In this document: in pieces, positions 7,612 through 13,892 of the stretch
Position numbering within the stretch: the first letter of the stretch is position 1
How the letters are laid out: the number at the start of each line of letters is the position of its first letter
From: Oceanospirillaceae bacterium
GTDB taxonomy: Bacteria; Pseudomonadota; Gammaproteobacteria; Pseudomonadales; Balneatricaceae
DNA length: 13,892 nt
NCBI GenBank assembly: GCA_023954795.1
Contig: JAGSHA010000044.1
Coordinates: forward strand, 1-13,892
Direction of reading: 5' to 3'
The notes under the pieces: generated by a model
Told to the model about the DNA's origin: nothing
Databases searched by the model: none
Seen by the model: the letters and a program-made list of their open reading frames with translations, nothing else
Position numbers and translations under genes: made by a program

Positions 7612-7641
7612 TTGTCCCTGCCACGGGCGAACGAGTACAAT
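7612..7641 (+). promoter_or_regulatory. Probable promoter of the lpxL-type acyltransferase
   Basis: TTGTCC (7612-7617) and TACAAT (7636-7641) are separated by 18 bp. Each box matches the sigma-70 consensus at four or more positions. Transcription would begin near 7648, about 32 nt before the ATG at 7680. Confidence 0.5.
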
Positions 7642-7679
7642 GGTCTGACTCAAACAGCATAAGCACTGATCCGATACTG

Positions 7680-8585
7680 ATGCCATTCTTATCACCGCGC
7701 TTCTGGCCGACATGGCTGGGACTGATGGCTTTACGCCTTATCTCCCTGTTGCCCATGGCGGCACAATACACTCTTGGCCGTTTTCTAGGCAAAATGCTAT
7801 ACCGCCTGATCAGCAAACGCCGTCATATTGTTGAGGTTAACCTCAAGCTCTGCTTCCCTGAAAAGTCGGAAGAGGAGCGGAAACAGATGGCGGTTGAGGT
7901 CTTCGAAAACAACGCCATCGGCATGTTTGAGACCTCAATGGCATGGTGGTCTTCGCCCGACCGATTTAAAGATAAAGTGATCATTGAGGGTCTGGAGCAT
8001 ATTGAAAAAGCCCAGCAGGAAGGACATGGCATTTTGCTCACCGGCGCGCATTATTCCACGCTGGATCTGGGCGGTTTTCTTCTGGGCCAGAAATTAAACT
8101 TCAGTACGGTTTACCGACCCCATAACAACCCCCTGTTTGACCGTTTTATCTGCCAGGGTCGTTCACGCTTTGTCGAACAGATGCTCGACAACGAAAACAG
8201 CCGTGCAATCGTGAAGCAGTTGCGGCAGGGCAACGTGGTCTGGTTCGCACCGGATCAGGATATGGGGCCAAAACAGTCGATATTCGTCCGCTTCTTCGGT
8301 ATACCTGCGGCAACAGTACCCGCGACAGCCAAACTGGCCCGACTTGGGAAAGCAAAAGTGATGATCTTTGGCCAACACCGGCTGCCCAATGGCGAAGGGT
8401 ACAAATTGACTATCTCACCCGCGTTAGACCCTTTTCCAACTTCAGATGAAGCCGCCGATACCAACTTGGTCAATCAGGGACTGGAACAGGCTATCCGTCA
8501 ATTTCCCACCCAGTATATGTGGGTGCACCGGCGTTTTAAGACCCAGCCCGATGCCGAGAAGAGTCATCTGTACGCAAAACACTAA
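7680..8585 (+). CDS. lpxL: Lipid A late acyltransferase (LpxL/HtrB family)
   Basis: A 301-residue inner-membrane acyltransferase that adds a secondary acyl chain from acyl-ACP to Kdo-lipid A. The catalytic dyad is His124-Asp129 in GAHYSTLDLG (the HX4D motif). Other family marks are VYRPHNNPLFD at 145-155, WFAPDQDMGP at 188-197 and the C-terminal MWVHRRFKT. Length fits E. coli LpxL (306). The frame is open back to 7410 but that part overlaps msbA antisense; the ATG at 7680 gives MPFLSPRFWPTWLGL, the natural family N-terminus with one membrane helix. There is no clear Shine-Dalgarno. LpxL, LpxM and LpxP cannot be fully separated by eye; LpxL is preferred by overall likeness. The stop overlaps the waaL stop region by 4 bp. 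Confidence 0.88.
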   Translation: MPFLSPRFWPTWLGLMALRLISLLPMAAQYTLGRFLGKMLYRLISKRRHIVEVNLKLCFPEKSEEERKQMAVEVFENNAIGMFETSMAWWSSPDRFKDKVIIEGLEHIEKAQQEGHGILLTGAHYSTLDLGGFLLGQKLNFSTVYRPHNNPLFDRFICQGRSRFVEQMLDNENSRAIVKQLRQGNVVWFAPDQDMGPKQSIFVRFFGIPAATVPATAKLARLGKAKVMIFGQHRLPNGEGYKLTISPALDPFPTSDEAADTNLVNQGLEQAIRQFPTQYMWVHRRFKTQPDAEKSHLYAKH

Positions 8586-9850
8586 TTCTTATTGGCTCCG
8601 ATGCCCTCGGCCCTGACCGCGGCAAACAGCAGTGCTGCAAGAAACCAGAATAAGCTCGCCCAATAGGATGAGTACATGGAGAGATGGGTATTCAGCGGCA
8701 TCAATAATGTTGCGATACCCACGGCATACAGGAAACTGAAACGGTGTGTATGGGCGGTAAGCACCTTCAGCAGATAGAGCATGATAAGCACCGCGCCCAG
8801 TAGGCCGGTTACACCAACCACACCCATCTCCGCCATCATCTCCAGTACAATCTGGTGGGGATGATAAGCACCCATCTTCTGCTCTTCACCATGGATGAAC
8901 ATATCATCCGCTTTAGCATAATCGGCATAGGCGTATCGGAACCCCCGTACGCCAACCCCATTGATCCAATTATCGGAAAACATATCAACCGACGTCTGCC
9001 ATATGCTGATCCGGCCCGACGAAGCCGTGTCCAAAGAACTGCCATTGAACGCAGCCAGTGAAGCCGAAACCTTCTGCCGCACCGACGGTGTTTGAGAACC
9101 TACTGCACCGACAAGCAGTAGCACAGCCAAGGCACCTGCCAGATATTTTCGGTTCGGCCGATACCCTGCAAACCAAAGCACCGCCAGCGCAAAAAACACA
9201 AACCAGGCCAGTGCCAGCCAAGCCATACGTGTGCCACTGATAAAGACAACAAACAACATTAAAACCGAAAAGGAGACACTCCAAAGGAGCTGTTTTTTGC
9301 TCACCATGGTGGCGAGCGCGACACCCAGAAAGGCCACCAGCGCGTATCCAAGACGCTTATTGTCACCGTAAATACCGGTGATATAGAGAGATGATCCGCT
9401 GCTCAGGCCAAAGATATCGCGTCCCACTAGCAACTCAACAATACCGTCCAACGCCCAGAAGGCCAGTATGGCCGCCACGGCCATCGACAACAGACGATGA
9501 GTTGCCAGCGTATCTAACCGGTGGATGATAAAGATACCCGCCAAATAAAACCGCAACATGCCTAAGGTCGACGATAGCCCTTTTTCAACGTTGACAGCAT
9601 CAGGCAACGAGGCCAGTGCGGGGAGCCAGAAACAGAGGAACAACAGAGAGAATAAGCGAAAGCCAAGATTGGAAAAAAGCTCCCGCCGACAGCTCACAAC
9701 GTCTTTTAAGCCAAACAGCGCCATCACCAAGAGCGGTACTTCAGGCAATCGCCCGATAGGCTGTAGCGCCACAACAAGGACCACCAACCAAAGAGGCCAT
9801 TGTTCAACCAAACTCTTCCGTAACCCTAATTTCTCCACAGACGCCATCAT
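8582..9850 (-). CDS. waaL: O-antigen ligase family membrane protein (WaaL-like)
   Basis: A 422-residue polytopic inner-membrane protein with about 10-12 hydrophobic segments and one large periplasmic loop (about 253-344), the Wzy/WaaL (PF04932) layout. Family residues are Arg208 in SGTRMAW at the start of a helix, SSGRISIW (Arg280) and GVGVRGF in the loop, and the HPHQIVLEMMAEMG motif with His330/His332. WaaL-type ligases use these to move undecaprenyl-linked O-antigen onto lipid A-core. The neighbourhood of core glycosyltransferases favours ligase over polymerase (Wzy), though the fold is shared and some members glycosylate proteins. The start is the ATG at 9850, directly followed by a second ATG; no strong ribosome site is seen. 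It is convergent with lpxL. Confidence 0.85.
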   Translation of the reverse strand: MMASVEKLGLRKSLVEQWPLWLVVLVVALQPIGRLPEVPLLVMALFGLKDVVSCRRELFSNLGFRLFSLLFLCFWLPALASLPDAVNVEKGLSSTLGMLRFYLAGIFIIHRLDTLATHRLLSMAVAAILAFWALDGIVELLVGRDIFGLSSGSSLYITGIYGDNKRLGYALVAFLGVALATMVSKKQLLWSVSFSVLMLFVVFISGTRMAWLALAWFVFFALAVLWFAGYRPNRKYLAGALAVLLLVGAVGSQTPSVRQKVSASLAAFNGSSLDTASSGRISIWQTSVDMFSDNWINGVGVRGFRYAYADYAKADDMFIHGEEQKMGAYHPHQIVLEMMAEMGVVGVTGLLGAVLIMLYLLKVLTAHTHRFSFLYAVGIATLLMPLNTHLSMYSSYWASLFWFLAALLFAAVRAEGIGANKN

Positions 9851-9929
9851 CCCAAGTCAGTTCTCTATATCTCTAGTTCAATCAGGGCCCGAGGGGGCTA
9901 ATCCTTGATACTGGTTGCTTAGCGGGCGA

Positions 9930-9958
9930 ATTATCTGGTAAAACTCCCCACCTTACAA
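9930..9958 (-). promoter_or_regulatory. Probable promoter of waaL
   Basis: On the minus strand TTGTAA (9958-9953) and GATAAT (9935-9930) are spaced by exactly 17 bp, matching the sigma-70 consensus at 4 and 5 of 6 positions. Transcription would begin near 9923, with a leader of about 72 nt. Confidence 0.5.
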
Positions 9959-10017
9959 ATTGCCTGATGCGGTCACATATCTAAACTTAAGCATACGACT
10001 TATACTCAGATACTCTT

Positions 10018-10040
10018 TCGTTTCGGATATCTCGAAGCGA
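10018..10040 (+). promoter_or_regulatory. Stem-loop in the leader of the SGNH gene
   Basis: TCGTTTCG (10018-10025) can pair with CGAAGCGA (10033-10040) over 8 bp, including one U-G wobble in RNA, around a 7-nt loop. It falls between the TATACT box and the ATG at 10066. It has no T-tract, so a terminator is unlikely; a role in mRNA stability or translation is possible. Confidence 0.35.
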
Positions 10041-10065
10041 TCGTTATAAACAGACTCTTGATACG

Positions 10066-10764
10066 ATGCCTTCTATTCTTCGCTTACTCGCCATTGGAGA
10101 CTGCAACAGCAGTGGAAAAACGCCTGACGCCAATGTGCCAGAAGAGCTCGTAAAGCGTCTGGAAGCCGACGGAATCCGCTGTTCCCTGCAAAATTTGGGT
10201 GCCGCAATGAACTCTTCCAGAGAGGGACTCGCCAAAGCCAAGGCTCACTCTTCACCAGCGGATATTCTTCTGCTGAGTTTCGGTTTAGTGGATGCCTGGG
10301 TAACCAGTATCCCGATGTTCTATATCAGCTACTACCCGGACAACAAGTTGAAACGCCGCACGCGGAAGATTCTTAAATCACTCAAGAAACGTCTGCGACA
10401 TCCACGTTTAACCCGTTGGATACCGACCGGAGCGGTCGTACGAAAAAAGGAGTTTCAAGAAAATTTAGAACAAACGATTCAGGTGCTGCGACAGAGAAAC
10501 CCACAGTTAAAAGTGGTTATCTGGGGAGCGGCACCCACCGACGACGACAAGCGCAACCGGCTACTCAACGAGTACAACGACATCCTTAAGACGGTGGCCA
10601 AGGCCGACAACGGCCTATACCTGGACACAACGCAGAGCATTGCCGCATCACCCCGTGATGAGATGTTCGACGATGCGGTCCACCTGTCAAAACCGGCCTG
10701 TGAGCACGTCGCACTGGCGCTAGAGCCACTCATCAAACAACAGATAGATCACACGCCCAGCTAG
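10066..10764 (+). CDS. SGNH-hydrolase-like protein with altered active-site residues
   Basis: A 232-residue protein that resembles the SGNH/GDSL esterase fold without a signal peptide. Block I is LLAIGDCNSSG: the usual nucleophile Ser of GDS is Cys13. Block II may be NLGAAMNSS (43-51). Block III is SFGLVDAW (71-78), where the oxyanion Asn of GxND is Val75. Block V, DDAVHLS, keeps the Asp203-His206 pair. Residues 94-117 form a strongly basic helix-like insert with 13 Lys/Arg. The neighbourhood of LPS-core genes suggests action on a glycan or lipid-linked sugar (for example deacetylation), but the substitutions leave catalysis uncertain. The ATG at 10066 lacks a clear Shine-Dalgarno. It ends 4 bp from the convergent GT2 gene. 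Gene name not recognised. Confidence 0.7.
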   Translation: MPSILRLLAIGDCNSSGKTPDANVPEELVKRLEADGIRCSLQNLGAAMNSSREGLAKAKAHSSPADILLLSFGLVDAWVTSIPMFYISYYPDNKLKRRTRKILKSLKKRLRHPRLTRWIPTGAVVRKKEFQENLEQTIQVLRQRNPQLKVVIWGAAPTDDDKRNRLLNEYNDILKTVAKADNGLYLDTTQSIAASPRDEMFDDAVHLSKPACEHVALALEPLIKQQIDHTPS

Positions 10765-10768
10765 CTTA

Positions 10769-11533
10769 TTAGGACGGGCCGCGCTTTTGCTCATCCCGCG
10801 CTAGCAGTTCCAACTCATACAATTTCGCTTCTTTCAAAAACGCATAAAACGCGTTGATCATACTGCCAATAAAACCACGGCGACCGTTGTAGCAGTTGCG
10901 GCGCAAGAAGTAGGATTTAAGGAAGGTCACCGGCATCACCAACAGCAGTTTCGGCAAACTGCTGCGCTTACCTTTCTCAAACTTATCCATCGCTTTGCCC
11001 GATGAGTATCGATTGACCTTATCGACCTTTACTTCAACGGATACCTCACCGTAGTGATTAATGGCACCGTCCAGCTCGACAATATTGCCCTTTACCACCG
11101 GGCTTTCGTGGAAGCGCTCTTTTCCGTACGCCCCCTGACTTTGACGGAATAAGCGGATATGACGATTTTGCTTGGTTTTATGATGGACCGCTTCACCGAT
11201 AAAGTGCTCCTGGATCGGGATATTGGCGCCAGACACATCAGACTGTTCTGCCACCTCAATGATCTGTGCACGTAACGTATCAGTCAGCTCTTCATCTGCA
11301 TCCAGATTGAGCACCCAGTCATGCTTGCAGAGGCTTTTGGCGTACTCTTTCTGCTCCGCCATGCCGGTCCAGTCACGCGCAAACAGGCGATCGGTGTACT
11401 TACCTGCAAGCTCCATTGTACGGTCGGTACTGCCGCTATCCACCACCACAATATCGTCAAAATCACGCACGCTATCCAGCACACGCTCAATATTATGTTC
11501 TTCGTTTTTGACTACCAGATATACGCTGATCAT
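10769..11533 (-). CDS. GT2 glycosyltransferase, WaaE/KdtX-like LPS core family
   Basis: A 254-residue family-2 glycosyltransferase. The GT-A domain starts at residue 1 with SVYLVVKNEEHNIERVLDSV, continues with IVVVDSGSTDRT (nucleotide binding) and has the metal-binding motif LDADEE at 77-82. KERFHESPVV (about 137-147) is characteristic of the WaaE/KdtX/LgtF subgroup, which adds beta-1,4-glucose to inner-core heptose in Klebsiella and others. The C-terminal part has amphipathic or hydrophobic segments (LPKLLLVMPVTFLKSYFL; GFIGSMINAFYAFLK), as in that subgroup, which suggests attachment to the inner face of the membrane. The start overlaps the deacetylase stop by 4 bp (ATGA) with no own ribosome site, so translation is probably coupled. 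The sugar specificity is inference. Confidence 0.87.
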   Translation of the reverse strand: MISVYLVVKNEEHNIERVLDSVRDFDDIVVVDSGSTDRTMELAGKYTDRLFARDWTGMAEQKEYAKSLCKHDWVLNLDADEELTDTLRAQIIEVAEQSDVSGANIPIQEHFIGEAVHHKTKQNRHIRLFRQSQGAYGKERFHESPVVKGNIVELDGAINHYGEVSVEVKVDKVNRYSSGKAMDKFEKGKRSSLPKLLLVMPVTFLKSYFLRRNCYNGRRGFIGSMINAFYAFLKEAKLYELELLARDEQKRGPS

Positions 11534-12279
11534 ACGCGGTAACGACCCCGGGTTATGGCTAGATGGAACTGAAGCGCGTTGGTACTTCCCAACACAGAGA
11601 TACGTTTGATCCGAAAAGGATCAGAGATCTGTTCGATCCCCTTTTTCACCGTGACAGCACTGCGCATACCCACCTGCTGGACTTGTTCAACATTGCTGTC
11701 GTTATAACGTCCGAACGGGTACGCAAACGCATGACAGGTCTCACCGGTCAGTGCTTCGACCACCACTTTGGATTGGCTAATTTCTTCCGCCGCCGTCTCC
11801 GGTTCGGCTTTATCGAGATTAACGTGGTGCATGGTATGGGCCCCGAACTCGATCAAGCCGGAATCTCGCATCTCGTGGATTTGTGATTGATCCAGACGCT
11901 CAATGCCGTCTATCTCTGGGGCCAGGTAGATCGTTGCTTTTGCCTGATATTTTTTCAGCAACGGAAACATCTGCGTGTAGTTATCGCGAAAGCCATCGTC
12001 AAAGGTCAGCACAACGTTTTTCCCGTCTGGCTGAGTATCCAGCAACTCCGTAATCGTACAGAACTGATACCCCTGCTGTTTCAGGTATTGCAGCTGTTTT
12101 TCAAACGTCGCCGGGTGAACCACCAAGTCCGGCGAAATACCCTCTGCGGATTCGTTAATACTGTGATACATCAGGACCCTTGGACAGGATGTATCCACAC
12201 GGGGACGCCACCAGTTGTAATGCGCTGAAACATAGAGCGATACAAGCAATAACGCGATAACAGCAATGACGATTAACAT
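11530..12279 (-). CDS. Membrane-anchored polysaccharide deacetylase (NodB/CE4)
   Basis: A 249-residue protein with one N-terminal hydrophobic helix (residues 1-19, MLIVIAVIALLLVSLYVSA) and a NodB-type domain (about 33-245). Catalytic motifs are LTFDDGF at 91-97 (base Asp94, metal Asp95), the metal histidines His148 and His152 in AHTMHH, and YPFG at 187-190. CE4 enzymes remove N- or O-acetyl groups from amino sugars. Placed between LPS-core GTs it probably deacetylates a HexNAc of the core, like the job of WabN in Klebsiella; this is inference. Arginines follow the helix and none precede it, which could put the domain in the cytoplasm. The ATG follows the upstream GT4 stop directly (TAAATG), and its stop overlaps the GT2 start. 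Confidence 0.87.
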   Translation of the reverse strand: MLIVIAVIALLLVSLYVSAHYNWWRPRVDTSCPRVLMYHSINESAEGISPDLVVHPATFEKQLQYLKQQGYQFCTITELLDTQPDGKNVVLTFDDGFRDNYTQMFPLLKKYQAKATIYLAPEIDGIERLDQSQIHEMRDSGLIEFGAHTMHHVNLDKAEPETAAEEISQSKVVVEALTGETCHAFAYPFGRYNDSNVEQVQQVGMRSAVTVKKGIEQISDPFRIKRISVLGSTNALQFHLAITRGRYRV

Positions 12280-13284
12280 TTAGCGACGGCTCTCCTGTCC
12301 GGCAATATGTGATCGATAGTATTCAACATACTCCGCGGCCACCGTTGGCATCTCAAATCGGCGCGCCTGATCTTCAGCAAAGGAGCGATACTGACCGGAC
12401 AAGGCCGTGTACTCCGCTACAACCTGAGCAAGTTTATCACTCAACTGCGTATCCTTGATCAGCAGTTCATCCTGCAGAAGCTCCGGTGCGGCCCCTACCT
12501 CAGTAGAGATAAACAGATTTGCATAAAACAGCGCCTCCACCATCACCAGACTGAAGCCCTCACTGCGCGACGCGATAACCACCAGATGTTTCTGCGTCAT
12601 CCTTTGCGCCACATCCGATTGCTGTCCCAGCAACCGCACCCGGCTTTTAACCCCTAACTCATCAATTAACGCTTCCAACTCCGCACGCTGGGGCCCTTCA
12701 CCCACGATATCCAGTGAGCAGTCGATCTCAGAATCAGCCACTTCCCGGATTAACCAGTCAAAGCGTTTGATGGGATCAAGTCGCCCCACCGCCAGAATGG
12801 AAAATTTGCCGTCGGGTATCACTGGTTGCAGTGCAGGATCACGCTGCACCCCGTTATAAATCACTGTGGCGGGATGAGTGATCGAGTCGGCCACCATACC
12901 GGATACCGCCGTAACATTGGCTAACCGATTGAAAATTTTACCTTTGCGCGAATTGTGTTTCGTTGCGACCTGCGTCAGAGCAATCAGTCTGGACACGCGC
13001 AGGATGATTTTAGACGCTTTGGCCCCATTGGAATGCACAATATCCGGCTGTTCATCAGCAACAATCCTGCGCAATTGCAGATACAGGCGCGGGTCGTACC
13101 ATTCCTCACTGCTCGTGAGCTCATGTACCTTAACCCGATCGGACAACCGCTTGAGCCATATACTGCCCTTAAACGCGGCAACGACCACGTCAACATGCTG
13201 TAAGGCCAGTGTATTACTGAGATCCGCCACCACTTTCTCAGCACCGCCGTCCAGACTGGACGCGATAAACATCAGCACCTTCAC
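12280..13284 (-). CDS. GT4 glycosyltransferase (LPS core or O-chain)
   Basis: A GT-B enzyme of family 4, 334 residues from the chosen start. The acceptor domain begins MKVLMFIASSLDGGAEKVV with the glycine-rich GGAEK loop at 13-17. The donor domain has AVGRLDPIKRFDWLI near 165-179, VGEGPQRAELE, and the E-x7-E motif in SEGFSLVMVEAL (Glu242, Glu250). No signal peptide is seen. The start is GTG at 13284, giving a GTGA overlap with the stop of the gene before it and AGGA 9 nt upstream; GTG at 13290 (adding two residues) is possible but too close to that site. It sits in a four-gene overlapping cassette with the deacetylase. A HexNAc donor would fit the context, but specificity cannot be read. Confidence 0.88.
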   Translation of the reverse strand: MKVLMFIASSLDGGAEKVVADLSNTLALQHVDVVVAAFKGSIWLKRLSDRVKVHELTSSEEWYDPRLYLQLRRIVADEQPDIVHSNGAKASKIILRVSRLIALTQVATKHNSRKGKIFNRLANVTAVSGMVADSITHPATVIYNGVQRDPALQPVIPDGKFSILAVGRLDPIKRFDWLIREVADSEIDCSLDIVGEGPQRAELEALIDELGVKSRVRLLGQQSDVAQRMTQKHLVVIASRSEGFSLVMVEALFYANLFISTEVGAAPELLQDELLIKDTQLSDKLAQVVAEYTALSGQYRSFAEDQARRFEMPTVAAEYVEYYRSHIAGQESRR

Positions 13285-13892
13285 GGACACAGTTCCTCGT
13301 ACACGGATAAGGTTTTATCCAGCATGGTGGTTTTTAGAAACTCCGGGTTACCTTTCGGGCGCACACCTGATGCCAATACTTCGGATACCGTCTGCACCAG
13401 TTGAGGCACATCTTTCATCGGTGTTTTCCCTTGTGGATAAAGTGCGCTCAGGATCTCACCCACCCCTCCGTGGTCATACCCCACCACCGGGATGCCCTGA
13501 CCAATCGCCTCAGCGACGGTACGACCAAAGGATTCGGGTTTGGTCGACAATGAAAGCACCAGGTCAGACACCGAGTAGATATCGCGAATATCAGACCGGG
13601 CACCGGTAAAGGTAACGTGCTCACCCAAGCCTTCATCTTTCACACGCTGATAGAGTTCCTGCGCATAGGCTTTACGTTTTGCATCTTCGCCACCCACGAT
13701 CAGCGCATGCACTGGCACTCCTTGAGATAACAGGGCTTTGATCATATCGATCATATCGTTGTGACCCTTGAGACGGGTCAGACGTCCGGCCAGTGTGATG
13801 ACTTTTTTGCCCACCAGCTGAGGAAAATCCTGTTGCCACTGCGCCAACCATTCGGCAGACGCCTGATAACCCAACGGAAATTCCTGTGGATC
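13281..13892 (-). CDS. GT4 glycosyltransferase (C-terminal part, cut by window end)
   Basis: The frame is open to the window edge, so the 5' part is missing; 203 codons are visible. The TTG at 13874 is an internal Leu codon, not a start. What is seen is the donor-binding half of a GT-B enzyme: LAGRLTRLKGHNDMID, then LIVGGEDAKRKAYAQEL, FTGARSDIRDIYSVSDLVL, and the E-x7-E motif in PESFGRTVAEAIGQG, followed by VGYDHGGVGEIL. These are typical of GT4 enzymes of LPS and polysaccharide synthesis. Its stop overlaps the next GT4 by GTGA. It is probably co-transcribed with the three genes after it from a promoter outside the window. Confidence 0.9.
   Translation of the reverse strand, partial: DPQEFPLGYQASAEWLAQWQQDFPQLVGKKVITLAGRLTRLKGHNDMIDMIKALLSQGVPVHALIVGGEDAKRKAYAQELYQRVKDEGLGEHVTFTGARSDIRDIYSVSDLVLSLSTKPESFGRTVAEAIGQGIPVVGYDHGGVGEILSALYPQGKTPMKDVPQLVQTVSEVLASGVRPKGNPEFLKTTMLDKTLSVYEELCP

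Larger units (their letters stand above)
9851..10065. other. Divergent intergenic region, waaL / SGNH gene
   Basis: This 215-bp AT-rich stretch is the longest without a gene. It holds the candidate waaL promoter (9930-9958, minus), a lone -10-like TATACT at 10001-10006 (plus) with no good -35, and the hairpin at 10018-10040. I see no coding potential or known RNA. Confidence 0.6.

Noticed and set aside
7410..7679. N-terminal extension of the lpxL frame by 90 codons
   Set aside because: It runs antisense into msbA and across the promoter region, and has no likeness to acyltransferases; the family N-terminus begins at 7680.
12878..13609. A 243-codon plus-strand frame across the two GT4 genes
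   Set aside because: It is opposite two well-supported glycosyltransferases and shows no recognisable domain.

Overview
This window is chromosomal DNA of a gammaproteobacterium. The order lptM-lysA-dapF-DUF484-xerC-HAD phosphatase, with cyaY divergent from lptM, is the arrangement known from Pseudomonas and relatives; Enterobacteriaceae have a similar order without lysA. Lipid A and LPS-core genes lie directly beside it. Protein sequences look most like the Pseudomonadales/Oceanospirillales group. Genus cannot be fixed by reading alone.

Layout. (1) Positions 1-4004, minus strand: a tight operon running lptM (39-residue lipoprotein), lysA, dapF, a DUF484 protein, xerC and the start of a YigB-like HAD phosphatase, cut by the window edge. 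It combines the last steps of meso-diaminopimelate/lysine synthesis with chromosome-dimer resolution and a small LPS-assembly lipoprotein. (2) 4175-4498, plus: cyaY (frataxin). (3) 4482-7541, minus: msbA then waaA, the lipid A flippase and Kdo transferase. (4) 7680-8585, plus: an LpxL-type lipid A late acyltransferase. (5) 8582-9850, minus: an O-antigen ligase (WaaL-like). (6) 10066-10764, plus: an SGNH-hydrolase-like protein with unusual active-site residues. (7) 10769-13892, minus: a tightly overlapping cassette of two GT4 glycosyltransferases, a membrane-anchored NodB-type deacetylase and a WaaE/KdtX-like GT2.

How they fit together. From 4482 onward almost every gene makes, decorates or exports lipid A-core LPS: WaaA adds Kdo, LpxL completes lipid A acylation, the GTs extend the core, the deacetylase may expose an amino sugar in it, MsbA flips the product, and WaaL ligates O-antigen in the periplasm. 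LptM, at the head of the neighbouring operon, belongs to the LPS transport machinery at the outer membrane.

A recurring pattern is that each lone plus-strand gene (cyaY, lpxL, the SGNH gene) starts in a short divergent promoter region and ends overlapping, or 4 bp from, a convergent minus-strand gene, with no visible terminator. No gene-free stretch exceeds 300 bases; the longest is 9851-10065. I see no tRNA, rRNA, insertion sequence, CRISPR array or prophage. The most unusual items are the Cys-for-Ser SGNH protein, the deacetylase cassette and a chain of mutually exclusive hairpins in the lptM leader.
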